Shown: piece after piece, positions 49,440 to 62,277 of the stretch
Layout: each line of letters begins with the position of its first letter
How positions within the stretch are numbered: the first letter of the stretch is position 1
NCBI GenBank assembly: GCA_037389465.1
Contig: JAZARR010000159.1
Span: 5,858,501-5,922,500, forward strand
From: Baylisascaris procyonis
Lineage: Eukaryota; Nematoda; Chromadorea; Rhabditida; Ascarididae
DNA: 64,000 nucleotides
Direction: 5' to 3'
Made by a program: the position numbers and the translations under genes
The notes under the pieces: generated by a model
The model's input: the letters and a program-made list of their open reading frames with translations, nothing else
Databases searched by the model: none
Told to the model about the DNA's origin: nothing

Positions 49440-49680
49440 GGCGACCACCTGTCTAGGCTGTTGTTTGTCTGTCTGTCAGGTCATTCAATCTTTCAACTTA
49501 CTATTCAAGGCAGTAATACAGTGAAATTCTGTGAGCATGACCTACGCTGCCGGGCAACTTTTCCACAATCGCACACTCCTGTAAATCGCCAAGTTGATCA
49601 AAGATGTTAGCCATTGAAGAGCGATGTATCTTTTGCTCAATGACCACACCGATGAACATGCTTCTTTTATCTGGAATTTA
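49440..49680. repeat. Dispersed repeat, copy 1
   Basis: It shares a collinear series of blocks with 53610-53850: GTGAAATTCTGTG, then GCAT, ACGCT, CGGG, CTTTT, TAAATCG, TTAGCC then TTGAA, CTCAAT and ACACC, and GAACAT then CTTCT. Overall identity is moderate, so this is an old family. A shorter relative may lie at about 50185-50260 (CGCCTGTCTGTCCGATAG, TTTCAACT). Confidence 0.7.
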
Positions 49681-50433
49681 GGAAATGCAAAAGCAATCTA
49701 AAAATTTTTTGTCTAACCATCTTATTTTTCTATACCATCTAGTCACTATGATTACGAATTAAATTTACTTTATTACAGAGCTCATCATGACCAATTGATA
49801 GCCTTTTAAGTACTGCACGTTTTCACAGATCGGTTTGTACTTCAGAGTGCTTCCGCCCAATCGCAAATTTTAAATGAACAAATCAAGTGTGAAAGTCTTG
49901 AATTTAGTGATTTTATAATTCACTATGAGTACCAGTGAAATAATAAAAGTCTCTGTATCATCTCATAGATTGTGAAAGGAACCTCATCAGCTTCTCTGAA
50001 ATTTCACTACTTTGGCCAAATTCTATTACGCAACAAACTTATGAAGCTTGCGAGGCTGACGATCTAGAATGAAACTTCTTCAGGTGACTTCAGTTCACCT
50101 TTCGAATATTGTCGGCTTAACTCTCATGTGCTTCTGCAGGTTTGCATTATGACAGCCAGCTGTGGAAGCATCGTCTCTCTGGTGCATGCATGTATCCGCC
50201 TGTCTGTCCGATAGTTTCAACTGTGCAGCCACTGACACTGAACTTTCGGAATTTTGTAAGCAGGGACCTCTATGCCATATTTCGAGTTGATTTGTGATTT
50301 TCGAATTTTCGAATGGCTATTTAAAAGTGCATATGGAAGTCATTATGCAACTGGTCAGATCGCATTTTATACTTATTGATTTAAGAATCCCGCTTACATA
50401 AATGGTCGATCGATTGAAAATTAAACCAAATTG

Positions 50434-50685
50434 TTAAACATACTTTATTGCTTCCTGACTGTTTATGAAGATATTTGGTTTAATGACGAGGATTGCAGAA
50501 ACGATATCATGCCGTCTCTTTTGCCACGCTTCTTCAATTGACTTTTTTTCCATGCTTTTGCAAAAATTGACCTTTTGCATTGAAATTTTTCTATTGCTTA
50601 GGCAGTCTTGCAAACTACATTTGGGATTTGCAAAATTTCCTAAACACGTCATTGAAACACCGTTTTTGTTCATATATGCTTCCAT
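50434..50685 (-). other. Open frame of uncertain status
   Basis: An 83-codon frame on the - strand starts with ATG (MEAYMNKNGVSMTCLGNF), contains KKSIEEAWQKRRHDIVSAI and ends IKYV before TAA. Its composition is fairly protein-like, but the + strand is also open over the same bases and I recognise no motif. It could be a single-exon gene, an exon or a decayed mobile element. Confidence 0.25.
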
Positions 50686-53019
50686 AACTGCCTTGTATTC
50701 CCAAATTGAGAGTCACTGCAGCTAGAGCTATGAAATATTTTGAATATAATATAATTTTAGTGTAATGAGGTTCCACTCTCCATCAAGTTGTTTCGTCAAA
50801 TTCGAATTGACTTATAAACATTTAAATGCTTCAAAAAAAGACACATATTTTGCATTGATCGAATTTGTGCTTTACAACGATCGAATCATGTAAAAGCAAA
50901 TTATTTGACGAATAATTCTAAAAATGACGGATCGGTTGAAATACAAAAGCACCGTCTTGCATATTTTATTATTTAATGGCAGTTTATGAAAATGACTGGG
51001 AAGGTAAAGAGAAGTTGGGAGTTCGCATCACATTACCATCTTTTTGAACGCTTCTCCACATAATTTTTTTTTTTTTAACGAAATTGTCATTCCTAATTTA
51101 TTCTTAAATATAAGATGATAAATGATTATTATACAAACTATAAGACGCAGTTTATTAGTCACTGTTTTCTTCGGATCGAAGTTGTAGTAATAACATTTAC
51201 TATGGCGATGTTAGCACTTGTCGATTCCTTAGGTTCGTTTCTAGTGCTCTTAAAGAAACGACTTCTGAAGAAGAGCACGTGGATTTGAACTAGCAGATTT
51301 ATAGGAATGCCAATATGTAAAAATCATAGATGAGCAACGAAAGAAACTAGAATTGATATAGACAACTCAATGAATTGAGTATGATTGGAAAGTTAGAAAA
51401 CTTTCAATGAAATTGATTTCACTCTTCATATCGAAAGTTGAACGCTAACAAGTTGAACCAACGGCCTCAGGATTTATCATTGGAAATAATGGAACAGTGT
51501 AGCTATAAATGTTGCAAGAAAATTTAACTACATCGATAAGAAATTGTTCGTGTACTTGTACTGATAGGAAATTTACAAAAAAATCGGATTGGTTTATCAA
51601 GAAGAATAATAATTTAGTAGCACTGGTTGGAATTTCAATTTATTCTGTTCGGTACTCTTGCACAGCTCTTATATTTAATCAATTATCCTTCTAAGGACCC
51701 TTCAATCCTCCAGTCATCCTTTTTAAACCCTTCTAAAGATATTTCGATGACATATCAAGTTTTAAAACTCACTCTCGCCAATAGTTCTTTATAGACACTC
51801 GACAGCTATTCGAGCATTTATTAACCAAATAAGATGCACCCTGAGAATAGTGAAGATCATTTTTGAGTAATTGTTCAGAGGATAGTTTTGATAGAATATT
51901 TAAGAAAACAACGAGGGATAAGATTGCAGTAAATTATGATTACGTAAGGCGGATTTCCCCGCAAATGATGCAAATGTTTTAATGATATGAGTGCCAACAA
52001 CAGCAACATTTGAAATTTTCTGGGATGTGAAATTGAAATTCAAAAAAGAATGCAGTAGAATGTTAAATATTGTGAACATATGCTTTTACTCTATGACCAG
52101 CAAGTGCAAAAAATTACGAAAAAAAAAGAAAATCCCCATTCTCGCAAAGAGAACGAGAGAGAAAGAGGAAAGAGTACTTCGCACTCTTGTACACATGTGG
52201 TGGTAAGCATTCGGAGCGCACTAGCACGTAGGCAATATTATTTTGGAGGCATCCAACGTGAAGTCACACTCGCTTAGGTTAGTCGTAATTGCAAATTATT
52301 AAGCGGAATAAAACTTGACAAGGAGAGGATGCAGAAGACAACTGAGGTGAGCTTCTACTGTTAACGAGTAAACATGCTATAGTGATAGAGAATATAGGCA
52401 GCTTTTAAGAAAATCGTATTAAGTTACGCAGTAACAGCACACGGAGATGTGACTTAAAGAATTGATCATTGCTACTCAACATCGTTTTGATGCAATCAGT
52501 TATTAAATTCAATTTCGATCCTATCCACCATCAATAGCAAAAATTATTATGTTAGCTATTCATGCGTTCTGAGTGCATACGGTAAATTTCATGATTGTCA
52601 TATTCCTTTGAATAGAGCACCCTACTCCAAAACAGAAGCTATTCTCTTCCCGTTCCCCCCCCTCTTTCTGCAGTGCCTCTCTTGTTGAGACTTTATGGAA
52701 ATGGAAAATTTTTCCTTCAATGAAAGCGTTATTGAAAGGAGCATCTCCTGTTTTAAAAAAGTGAAAATAATGCTTGCTTAATAGAGAAATAATAACGATA
52801 AAGCAGATTCTTCTTATCTGTTTGTAAATGTGGAAAAAAAAGGATACAACGTACACCAGAACACTCCATACAAATCATCTTAAAGAGACTTGCTCTTTCA
52901 TTACACGAGCACTGCAAAGTTGGAACTTACTTGTTGCTAAATATATGCGAATTTTAGGTGCGTTTAAGCAAACTTCTGAACTTCTTAGATCATTCAAAAT
53001 GTTGACATAGTAGATCAAC

Positions 53020-53087
53020 CTGTGGCATACATTGTTTCCAAAAAATCTCATAGCTGCTCCGCTTCATAAGTTTCCAGGGTGGAACCA
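53020..53087 (-). CDS. Candidate short internal exon
   Basis: Acceptor CACTTCTATTCAG and donor CAG|GTTGAT bracket 68 bases that encode VPPWKLMKRSSYEIFWKQCM plus two residues (PQ). Neighbouring exons were not found, so this stands alone. Confidence 0.33.
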
Positions 53088-53450
53088 CTGAATAGAAGTG
53101 ATGAACAGGTACGCACACGTAAATGCGCACGGGTGCGGCATGGCCATAATGAGCTTTGCAAATGCAGACTTGCAAAAACATTTAAGCATGGAAAATTTAC
53201 CTTATATATAAGATGATACTCTCGAAAAATAAAGAAGATTAAACGCCTCCGCATTCTATTCAAAGCGATAGTGTGTATTGGTTGACTCAATATTTACTGC
53301 TCGATATGTAACATATCATTCGCTAGCGATATGGTATAAATGATATCTATCTGTTCGCAAACAAATATTTTCTATCGGCATAAACCATACGGTGAAGGTG
53401 AAAAATTTTTCCCACTTCGGTGAGGCGATAGCTTTCTGCGCATTTTTCAG

Positions 53451-53470
53451 CAAAGCATAGCTATGCTTTG
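53451..53470. repeat. 20-base perfect palindrome
   Basis: CAAAGCATAGCTATGCTTTG is its own reverse complement. It lies about 150 bases upstream of dispersed repeat copy 2. Confidence 0.9.
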
Positions 53471-53609
53471 GCGCTTAGTGCAACTGGCCACAAAAATTAT
53501 GCTTTCAGCTACCTCTGCTCATCAAAACCTAGTTCAAAATTTCTGAGGTGATTTTCGCAAATGTCTATTTCTTGTACGCATTTGCGAATCCTGCAAAATT
53601 CGTATCATC

Positions 53610-53850
53610 ACAATGCTATTTTTGTGAGTGCGCACGTGCGCATCTGTATGTCTTTCTGCCAACACATTCGATACTTTCAACTTTGATTGTGCAATAGTGA
53701 GAGTGAAATTCTGTGGGCATAATATACGCTATCGGGTGACCTTTTAGCGACCAGACTTTCTTATAAATCGGCAGTTACTGAAGGGCATTAGCCGTTGAAT
53801 AATGACGTTTCTCCGCTCAATTTTCACACCAACGAACATTCTTCTCAAGT
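53610..53850. repeat. Dispersed repeat, copy 2
   Basis: Diverged copy of the element at 49440-49680, in the same orientation (shared GTGAAATTCTGTG at 53703 and the later blocks listed there). It is followed by a poly-C run at about 53886-53898. Confidence 0.7.
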
Positions 53851-54904
53851 TGTTGTCAGCGCTATGAAGACGTCCCCACTCACTCCCCCCCCCCCCCCAC
53901 CGTCCCCCTTGAGAGGCACAGATATCATCATTATACAATTTCATGTGTCAGTATTCATCGTATTTATGTAAGCGAGAATTAAAATTGAAATTCTCTCATC
54001 AGTTAGATTCGTTGTTGCTCTTCTCCAAACAATACGGTCGATATACATTTGAAAGTGCAAAATATTTAGTCAACACTCATCTAAGTGCACGTATATGTGA
54101 TAGTGCAATAAATTCCATAGAGCATTTGATTTCTATCGTTAAGACTCATCACTGTGATTGAAAGAGAAAAAATTATTACGTAAATGGGTATCTAACATCT
54201 TAAATAAATCAAACATGAGTAAAATAGGCGAAGATTGCTTATGGTATTTTGATTTTTCTGACAGCAGTTTTACAAGCGAGAGCTATATGAAGGAAATTTT
54301 ATTGCAGAGAATGAGTAAAAGAAACTATGAAACTTCCTGCTCGATGAAAGAAGCTGAAATAAGTGGGAAAGCCTTGAAGATGAAATTGATTTTTAAATAG
54401 GTTAAACTTCATGAGGCGATGATTCGCCCATTTTGACAATTATATATGAGGAAATGAACGATTTGATTAATTGTGAAATGAATTGTTTTAATGAAGTGTG
54501 AAAGCGCATCAGAGAAAACAATGCATATGATGGTGATTTACATTTCGGTTCGGAGGATGAGAGTGATTGTCCAAATAATAAAAATAATGGCGCATTGCCT
54601 AACTGTGCATTCTTTTATATAGCCGTCCGACTGCACGTGTTTTCAACAACAACAACAAAAACACTATTTTAGAGCGCACCTAAACGACCGTATTCTAGAA
54701 AAGATTTGGTTGGCAAATTTCATGGCATCTTCAAATGTTAGCAATCAATCGGAGCGAAATTGAGGATTAAAGTCATGCTACAATCTAGATCATAAGCAGT
54801 AAATTTAATCAACATAGTCCCTTTGGTTCGCTAGTTGAAACTAACAGTAATTTAGGGCGCATTCATGCTCACATTTGCATACGCAAGCATGATATTGCCA
54901 TACT

Positions 54905-55400
54905 GGCCCTTAGAAACGGAACAATCGCTTTTGACTGCAAAAAAAGTGCAGGTAGATATTTCTAAGAAAACAGTCGTTAGAACGCTGTTGAAAGAAGAAC
55001 AGTACCATACAAGTGGGTTTCTTTATAATATTTTCATGATGCGCTTAGGGGAATGTTTTCCATTCACCCGTTCAAACACCTTGAATTTACGAAATCATAC
55101 CTGTTCTTATGTGGAACATTCGCAGCGTAATCATTCCATACCGCTCGAATGAATCAATAAAAGATCGAGGCAACCATGCATACATATTCCTCACATTTGA
55201 GGAGAAATTTTTGCATTAGCGTATACAGCGCGGAATTTATACGAGTGTATTTTTGGAATATGCTATTCACAAACGAAATTGCTAACTAGAGCATCGCTAC
55301 AGCGAAGAGCGCCACTAGTCACTGTCAGGAGTTCAAGTGGCAACTTACATATAACCAAGGTGGGCCTCATTTATTGTAATTGTGCAATGCTGTTTAAGTT
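54905..55400 (+). mobile_element. Relic of a Tc1-like transposase
   Basis: A frame reads KKVQVDISKKTVVRTLLKEE, like the helix-turn-helix end of Tc1 transposases. About 300 bases later, in another frame, RVYFWNMLFTNEIAN resembles 'W..VLFSDESKF', where the first catalytic Asp would lie; here it is Asn. Then QLTYNQGGPHLL resembles 'VKHGGGSvMVWG'. Frame changes and stops are frequent. Clearly non-functional if correct. Confidence 0.45.
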
Positions 55401-58265
55401 TTATTCATTTGAAAATAACCTGATCAAATAAGTGCTAGAAATAGTTTTCTACTGGCTAATCACATCTAACTCAACAGGCTAAGGTTACATCGTGCAATTC
55501 TGTCTAATTATTGCAACAGAGTGAGGATTCCACAGAGGTGTTTACAATGAGCTATTCGACTAGAGAGAAGTGATCCAATTTTTTAAAGAAAAAAGTTTTT
55601 TCGCAAACATTAGAAACTACACGCTTCACCGTACAGATATTGCTTTGTACTTGCGAAACTGCGTTAAGATTTGTTTTGCGGCATATTTCTGTGTTACTTT
55701 TTACGCTTTCTCAGCTACCATGAGTGGGCTCGAAAAAATTTTCGAGTGAGCCTATTGTAACCTATGAATGCCATGTTGCCCGCTTGTCATCCGATGTGTG
55801 ATGCATAAGAAATAAGATCATATGATGCATTTATATTTCAGAATATGGAGATGAAATATGTGAGTACATATGAATTAGATGAAATGAAGTATAAGGTGGC
55901 ATAGGGTGAAATACATGGGCAAATACAAGTTAGATCGGTAATAGATGGGAATACTGTAACTTTTATATGAAGTATAATAAAATATACGGTAAAATTTGGG
56001 ATACTGTTATCGATGAGAAAGAATCGTTGTCATTTCTTATGCGACAATAGTGTGTCCAACAAACTCTACAATTTCTTATGATTGAATTTTTTTTTAAATT
56101 TTGTTTCTTATTGTGCAAACTGCGGAGGCCTTTTATGTTTGCTGTTGTTTCAAGTGTATTTTGTATTTTACACGTGTATTCTATATGTTTTGCGCACGCT
56201 CACTACAACCGTGCATATAGCAATAAGCGTTGTGCAGTTCGTTTCTTAATAGCATCTATTCACTCCTCTCAGATAGCTTCTTCTATTATCATTTGCAGGA
56301 GCATATTATTGCACACATTCATTGTTGAACATTTTGTTGGCTATAACTGAAATCGGTCAGCAATTTTTACGACTCCCTTTTTTTTTTAAATTTGTGTTTG
56401 ATAAAATATATGAAGATGCCGTTGCAATGTGCGTAGTTGATTTTTAAAGCAGACGTGCAAAGTCGCACGTTATGCAAGTTTCCTTGGCGCGTTTTCCCAT
56501 TTGTTCTCTTGAGCAATTCGTTGTAGCGTATTAACTCAAATGAAACTTCTAACGGCTTATCGAATATCTTTGTCGAATAATATCGAATAATAACTTAAGA
56601 TTTGCAAGGAGAAGTTAATTCAGGCGAAAGGTTTTATTGAAAGCAGCTTATCGAAATTTATTGGTCGAAACAGTTAGCTTTCTAAACCAACATGTAGAGT
56701 AAACATGCAACTGTGTTCGCATATGATACTTTCTGTAGAGAAAAATATTTTTTGAGCGGTAAAGAGGGAATGACTTCAGATAATGAAACGCAACTGAGAT
56801 GGAACCGCTAATCGCTGACGATTCATTCATTTTGGCAAGCAATAAAAAATAACCAAAAATACCATCTATATGAACCGAATTACGATTTAACTGATTCATT
56901 CAATCATTCAAAAAATTGTATTTTTCTACAGGAAATGACTAACTATTACTGCAAGCAAATGTTAAAGTAAGCCCCCTACGAATCAACAATTTATATTATA
57001 TGAAGCTAAGAAATAAATAATCTTTTAAATACTCGATACCAATGACAGAATACGATTTCTAATCGATTGAACGAGTTAAATCAAGTTGAGAATTTCTAAG
57101 CGAAAACAAGTGAAGAGAGTTTTTTTTTTTTTTTTTTTTTTCAGTTAGGCGAACGAAGCGACTCTATTGAAAAGTTGGCGTCAATTTGCAATTTTCGTTT
57201 CGTTCTAGAGCTTCTTCTTGAATCCTCCGTAGAGACGAAACGTGGGAGGTGAATTAATTATGAGGACTTTTATGGCCTTCTTCACCCTACTATGTAAAAG
57301 CTGCTAATTAGTCGACTATAGGCCCTTTTCGTGGCACTGACCAGTTCAAGGATGGGGCGATGCCAATAATGGATTTCCTCACAATGAATGTTCATATGTT
57401 GGTATAGTCGGTTAAGTTGAAAACGAGTGAATTTTTCCTTGATTCTGAACGATTATGTCAAAATCTTGTCAGGAATTTTTGAAGCCTTTCAATTACTTTC
57501 TACTCGCGGAATTCCGATGGAAGTGTGAGCTTGTTCCATACCTCACAGTCTATTCGCGCCATCACCAGCTTTGCGCAACTTTTTTTCCGTTTTTCATGAA
57601 GAAAGGGAGCTAATTTACAATGGAGAGATATCAGTAACGTTCGACGTCTTCAGCGCTCTAATGTAAAGATATCTATTTATTGCAAAACACCGCTTTGCTC
57701 ATTCGCAGCCAAAGCGCATCTTTTATCCCAAAGAAGAAATTATATGGTTGAAGAAGTGTGTGACTAAATGCGATAGGTGCTCTGATGCTGAATTCTTCTA
57801 TGCAGTGCTTATGAAGCTAGTGCCCGATAATGAAGAAAAATTTTCCTGTACTCATCTTTTAAAAGGTCATGCGGTCATTATCGACCTTCGACGACTACCG
57901 AACTTCTAATAAAAGGCTGGTAGAAGCCGGTAAATAGCCTCAGCTACCACTAAAAAAGACGCAACCGTTCGAACGTGAACCTGACAAGAGTCGATGAATG
58001 CGAATGGTTTCATGCTTTTGCATGTATGAGCACCACCTGCATTTCGTCACAACGCTTGGCAATTCTCCAGAATACTATCACTAGAACATGACCTTCCAGA
58101 TAGAAGAACACAATTTTTTTGAACAATTATTTCAAGGGTGAATTTGATCCTGAAGAAATGTAAAGGAATTGTTTTGTTGGAGAGAGGGGGGTTGGGGATG
58201 ATGAATTTTAGTGTGAGGTATGGGATCATCTCTAGCGCAGCTCCCCCTCCTTTCATTGTTCGCAG
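55400..58265. other. No supported gene; poly-T tract at 57121-57142
   Basis: I see no exon with paired signals. The stretch probably includes introns of the + strand gene whose last exon starts at 58266. Only homopolymer runs and short open frames are visible. Confidence 0.35.
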
Positions 58266-58444
58266 CTAATGGTTATCATATGAGTGCCGTTGTTGATCAG
58301 CGGACTGTAAGCTTTGCAGAAAATATTCGCAATACGAAATTTGAACACGGAAGCGTATTGGTACCTGAACAAAAACGAATGTTTACAGATAGGTCCAAGC
58401 CGAACAAGCCGCTGCCCTTTAAAAACAGCCACTATTGTTTATAA
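58266..58444 (+). CDS. Last exon of an unknown + strand gene
   Basis: The acceptor CCTTTCATTGTTCGCAG is excellent. The exon encodes NGYHMSAVVDQRTVSFAENI and then VLVPEQKRMFTDRSKPNKPL, ending at TAA 58442-58444. It starts two bases into a codon. AATAAA follows at 58518-58523, a good poly(A) signal. Earlier exons were not located; they should lie to the left. The product has mixed charge and no membrane segment in this exon. No family recognised. Confidence 0.68.
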
Positions 58445-58517
58445 AAGCTGATTTTTACTCTTACTTTTTTAGAAATTTCTCATGAATCATAACGACCTCA
58501 AAATTAAGCGTTTAAAA

Positions 58518-58523
58518 AATAAA
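58518..58523 (+). promoter_or_regulatory. Poly(A) signal AATAAA
   Basis: AATAAA 74 bases after the stop codon of the exon ending at 58444. Confidence 0.55.
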
Positions 58524-58599
58524 ATTATCTCTTTATCCATAGCATTTACTCAATACCATTATGAGAATCCGTTAGCCAAACGCTCACGTCAATCGCCTA

Positions 58600-58900
58600 G
58601 GCAACATGGCTCACAAAGTGCAGAAACCAAAGAGTGAAATGCGTAATTCGGCTGCAAAAGAAGCTGAGTCTTTTTTTTTGCTGCACGCTCGCATGTTTGT
58701 GATTAAAATGAGCGCAGTAAATGGGAGTCGGTGCAATGAATGCGCCTGAACGAAGCACGTGAAAAGCAGCTGCGATTTTGTCGTTCGTACATGGCTCAGC
58801 TGTTAGCTCCGCCTTCAACGTCGTGGGTTCTATTTCTTTCTGTGTTCCGAGCAACGGTTTGCCGGTATTGTCTGTTGGAGGCTTGCCGGCTCATTTTCCA
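58600..58900 (-). CDS. Possible exon, unknown protein
   Basis: A frame on - reads AGKPPTDNTGKPLLGTQKEI and continues CTNDKIAAAFHVLRSGAF, staying open to a stop at 58597. Charge distribution is protein-like and the patch is GC-rich. However, the + strand is also open, with a Phe/Gly-rich translation, and splice signals on - are weak. Low confidence. Confidence 0.3.
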
Positions 58901-59597
58901 CCTCTCTTCGTAACCCATCATTTCGATGCTCGTTTGTTCGCTATAATTCATGGGTTTTTAAACATCACCTGCATTATAACCACCCGATTTATGACAATAT
59001 TTTATGTGGGAGATTTCTTCTTGAATCGATGCATACGTTGAAATCGTATTTCTATTATATTTGTGCATTATTTCATCCTCACTTGTTTTCCTCTATGGTA
59101 GTAAGTTTTTTTGATGAGCTTTTCGTTTTATTCAGTAAAGTAAGATACGTGGAATAGAATGCGATAGTGAGTTACTAATTAACACGCACACATTTAAATC
59201 TATTAATTGTTGAGCTAATTCACTACATTCGCTTATAGAGAATTGTTGTGAAAAAAAAAAAAAAACAGTTAGAACAGCTGAATTTCTGTGGTTTAGAAGT
59301 GGTTGTGTGATTTACTTGTTAAACTGTAGGCAAATAATAACAAGAATTACTGATCAGTTACACACCATAACTCCTACTAGCTTGCTTTATCATCGTGTTC
59401 GCTTGGTAATACCTTGCTGCTGCAATTTTTGCTAATATAAGAAATTATAACCTCAGATCGAGCAACAAGTTTGACTATCAAAAAATGCGCCAATAGATTT
59501 AATGTTACAAATTTGTGTTATGTGATGAGAGATGGAATCGCTTATGCAATTGTTTGCTATGCGCCAAAAATTGTGTTGTACAATTTCTTACGTGCAC

Positions 59598-59602
<5 letters not shown>

Positions 59603-59630
<28 letters not shown>
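59603..59630. repeat. (GT)n microsatellite
   Basis: Uninterrupted GT run of 14 units. Confidence 0.95.
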
Positions 59631-60442
59631 AACGCATCATTTTGCTCATTTCAGCAATCGAAGTTCATCGAAGCAATCCATACAACTAGTGCGATGTTTA
59701 CAGCAAGCACACCGACACAAAAATAGCTACAAATATAAAACTTTCAAAGAAATTAGACAACACAAATTCATCATGAGTTAATTTTTAGAACCGATTTACA
59801 ACAAATATTGTAGGAAATTTCCACCTCTTCATTACTTTTTTTTTTTTTTGCAATCATTTCACTGTTAAGTGTTTCAGCGTTTATTTGAGTACAGTGGATA
59901 TTAAAACATCTCAGACATTTTGCGCATACTTTGATGAATTCGTATGTTACTGAAAATCCTCCATTGTCGAAAATATACTAAAACAATGAATTCCGATGAC
60001 AGTTTAAGATTTTTGAGATATTTTATAGTGGCCAAATATTTTCGCGTTGCCTTTTTTAACGTTCGCATATTTCTTGGGGTTCCTCCAAAAAACTTTAATT
60101 ATGTTTAGGGATCTTTTGATGCATGCAACAGCCAAAAAATAGAGCTTTGTGGAATTTTTCGAAGAATTTATGGTTGATAATTTATGTTGCATTTGCATGT
60201 TCTTTTTTTTTGCGCAAGAAAGTATGCAGTACACTTTTGAATGATATATTCGTCCCTCGCACCATTGAAGAATGCACCCTGCGGGCACCAGTACATAGCA
60301 GATTGTTAACAAAACCAAATTACAGTAAAATTTTGCCACTCTCTATAAGCAGGTGATGGAAAGAACAGCACTGTTTACTCGGTTATTACATTTTCTTACT
60401 TTCCCACATCGAGTTTTGTGGAATTAATCTGCGAAAAAGCGA

Positions 60443-60678
60443 TCACGTTGACAGAACATCGCAGCATCTCTCCCCTTCCAATTCTTCTTCTTCCACCCGG
60501 AACGTTTTGAACACTTCATGTAAAAAGTTGTCGGGCAATTTATAGCACTTCATCAACCAGTCTTGGGCGATATTCCAATAATTTTTTGCGGCAGTTTTTC
60601 GTTGATCGTTTTTATGTTGGAATCGGCTCGCTGCTTTCATCAAGAAACCATCTTCACCTTCCATCACTCTTAGCACAT
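60443..60678 (-). CDS. Last exon of an unknown - strand gene
   Basis: Acceptor CATTATTACAG is followed by 77 codons: VLRVMEGEDGFLMKAASRFQ, then NYWNIAQDWLMKCYKLPDNF, then an acidic stretch RVEEEELEGER and CCDVLST before TGA (60445-60443). The length, charged composition and absence of breaks make coding very likely. The sequence suggests a helical, cytosolic C-terminus. I recognise no family. Earlier exons should lie at higher coordinates but were not found; 60860-61000 has protein-like frames on + only. Confidence 0.65.
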
Positions 60679-60699
60679 CTGTAATAATGAGACCTTAGT

Positions 60700-62270
60700 G
60701 AATGTTCTTGCACAGAGAAAATGTCCATGATCGGTTCACTGCATTTTCACTCAAAATTTTGTGCTTTTCAGTCATAAGTCGCCAAATATGGGCTTAATTT
60801 TTGATCTCAGGTTGCTCCAGGTTTTAGAAGAGTTTACAGAAATGGTGAACGAAGTTATTTTTAGTTGGCGCTACTTTCAGAAACTCTGACTCCCCTCAAA
60901 CTGGCATCTGTCCAGTTTTACGGAATTTGGCTCTCAAGCCTTCGCAGAAGGATCGTTAGGTGGAGACGCTGGGTGCGAAGAATGAGTGCGACAGCTGTTT
61001 TTCCTTCAATATTTTTTGGCAGAGTCAAAGAAGTGACATTGGGCAAGCGAAAAGCACTGAAAGTAAACTGCATTTAGTGAAAACTAAGTTCAGTGGTCAA
61101 AGAAAACGTCACTGATAAAAATGCTGTCGTTATTCGTACTCATCGCTCCGCATCATTCACAAAACCAGCCTTTAGATTTTCGAGAATTAGAGACGAAGAT
61201 TTTGAGTGTTTAGGTGAAATCGAATAACTAACTATATGTGTTTCTAAACGCTGTTAGCGCTGTGCTTGTTAAATCGTGTGTTATTTATACGTTCCGTAAT
61301 GGCGATTGAATTTCCTCGTCTCATTATGACGAGGAATCACAACGACGTTAACGTTTCAATAATAGAGAACAACCGTATCAGTGTGAATTAATGTGCCTTG
61401 CAGAAAGCTTTTTCACTCGTTAATATTCATAAATAGAGCATACCACATATTGATAATTGCTGTAGAACTAGTTTAACCTAAGCGCATAATCATTAAATGT
61501 GACCGTGGCATGTTCTACTGATAAAATTAGCATTTTTTTTAATGCGCATTTTTATGCATCCTAGCTTTATTGTGAAGTAATATTTCCTATAACGTCAAAA
61601 CGACTCACAGCATTCTTCATTATTCAACGATGTATTGTTTGTGATTGAGAAAGCACTATCAGCTCGGGTTATCTGTCAGTGTGCATTTGATGATATGAAC
61701 TTTTGCAGGTATAATCTTTGGTTTCAGAGGGGGCCATAGTTTCAACTTTATCCTACCTTTTATTTTGCAATGAATACCTGTCTATATATCACTGAAATAT
61801 CATGACTGGTAATGTTGGCACTGATAGACAACCTTCTAATATGCGGTACTAAATATAATTTCGCATTGTCGAAACCGATGTTAATTACTTTCTCGAGAAA
61901 ACATTCGTGCAGGTGATATTTACAGTTCAAAATTCGACTTAATTGGAAGTACCAATAGGGCAGTCGTTAATTTTTTAACAGTGTTTTCTAGGTGCTGGTG
62001 AATGCAAAAATGGTAAACCCTTCAACCCTTCCTGTTGCTGTTCTACAGTGGTTGAGGTGGTATTTGCAGCTCCTCATTGTTCTATTTGCTTTCTATTTTT
62101 GATTGCTTTCTATGTCTTCTTTTTTTTCCGAGAAAATGGACACTTAAGAGTTCAGTGAGCAGTAGTAGTATTAAATACGTTGTATGCTTCTGAATATACT
62201 GGAAACCTCGAGAATCTCTAAAAGTCGACCACAAAGTGGCTGAAGTCTTCTTGACGTGCATCAACGGAGG
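60700..62270. other. No supported gene
   Basis: A + strand stretch after CTACTTTCAG at about 60880 has two competing open frames (one reads NSDSPQTGICPVLRNLALKP), but no consistent donor. Otherwise nothing is visible. Confidence 0.35.
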
Positions 62271-62277
62271 TGTACAC

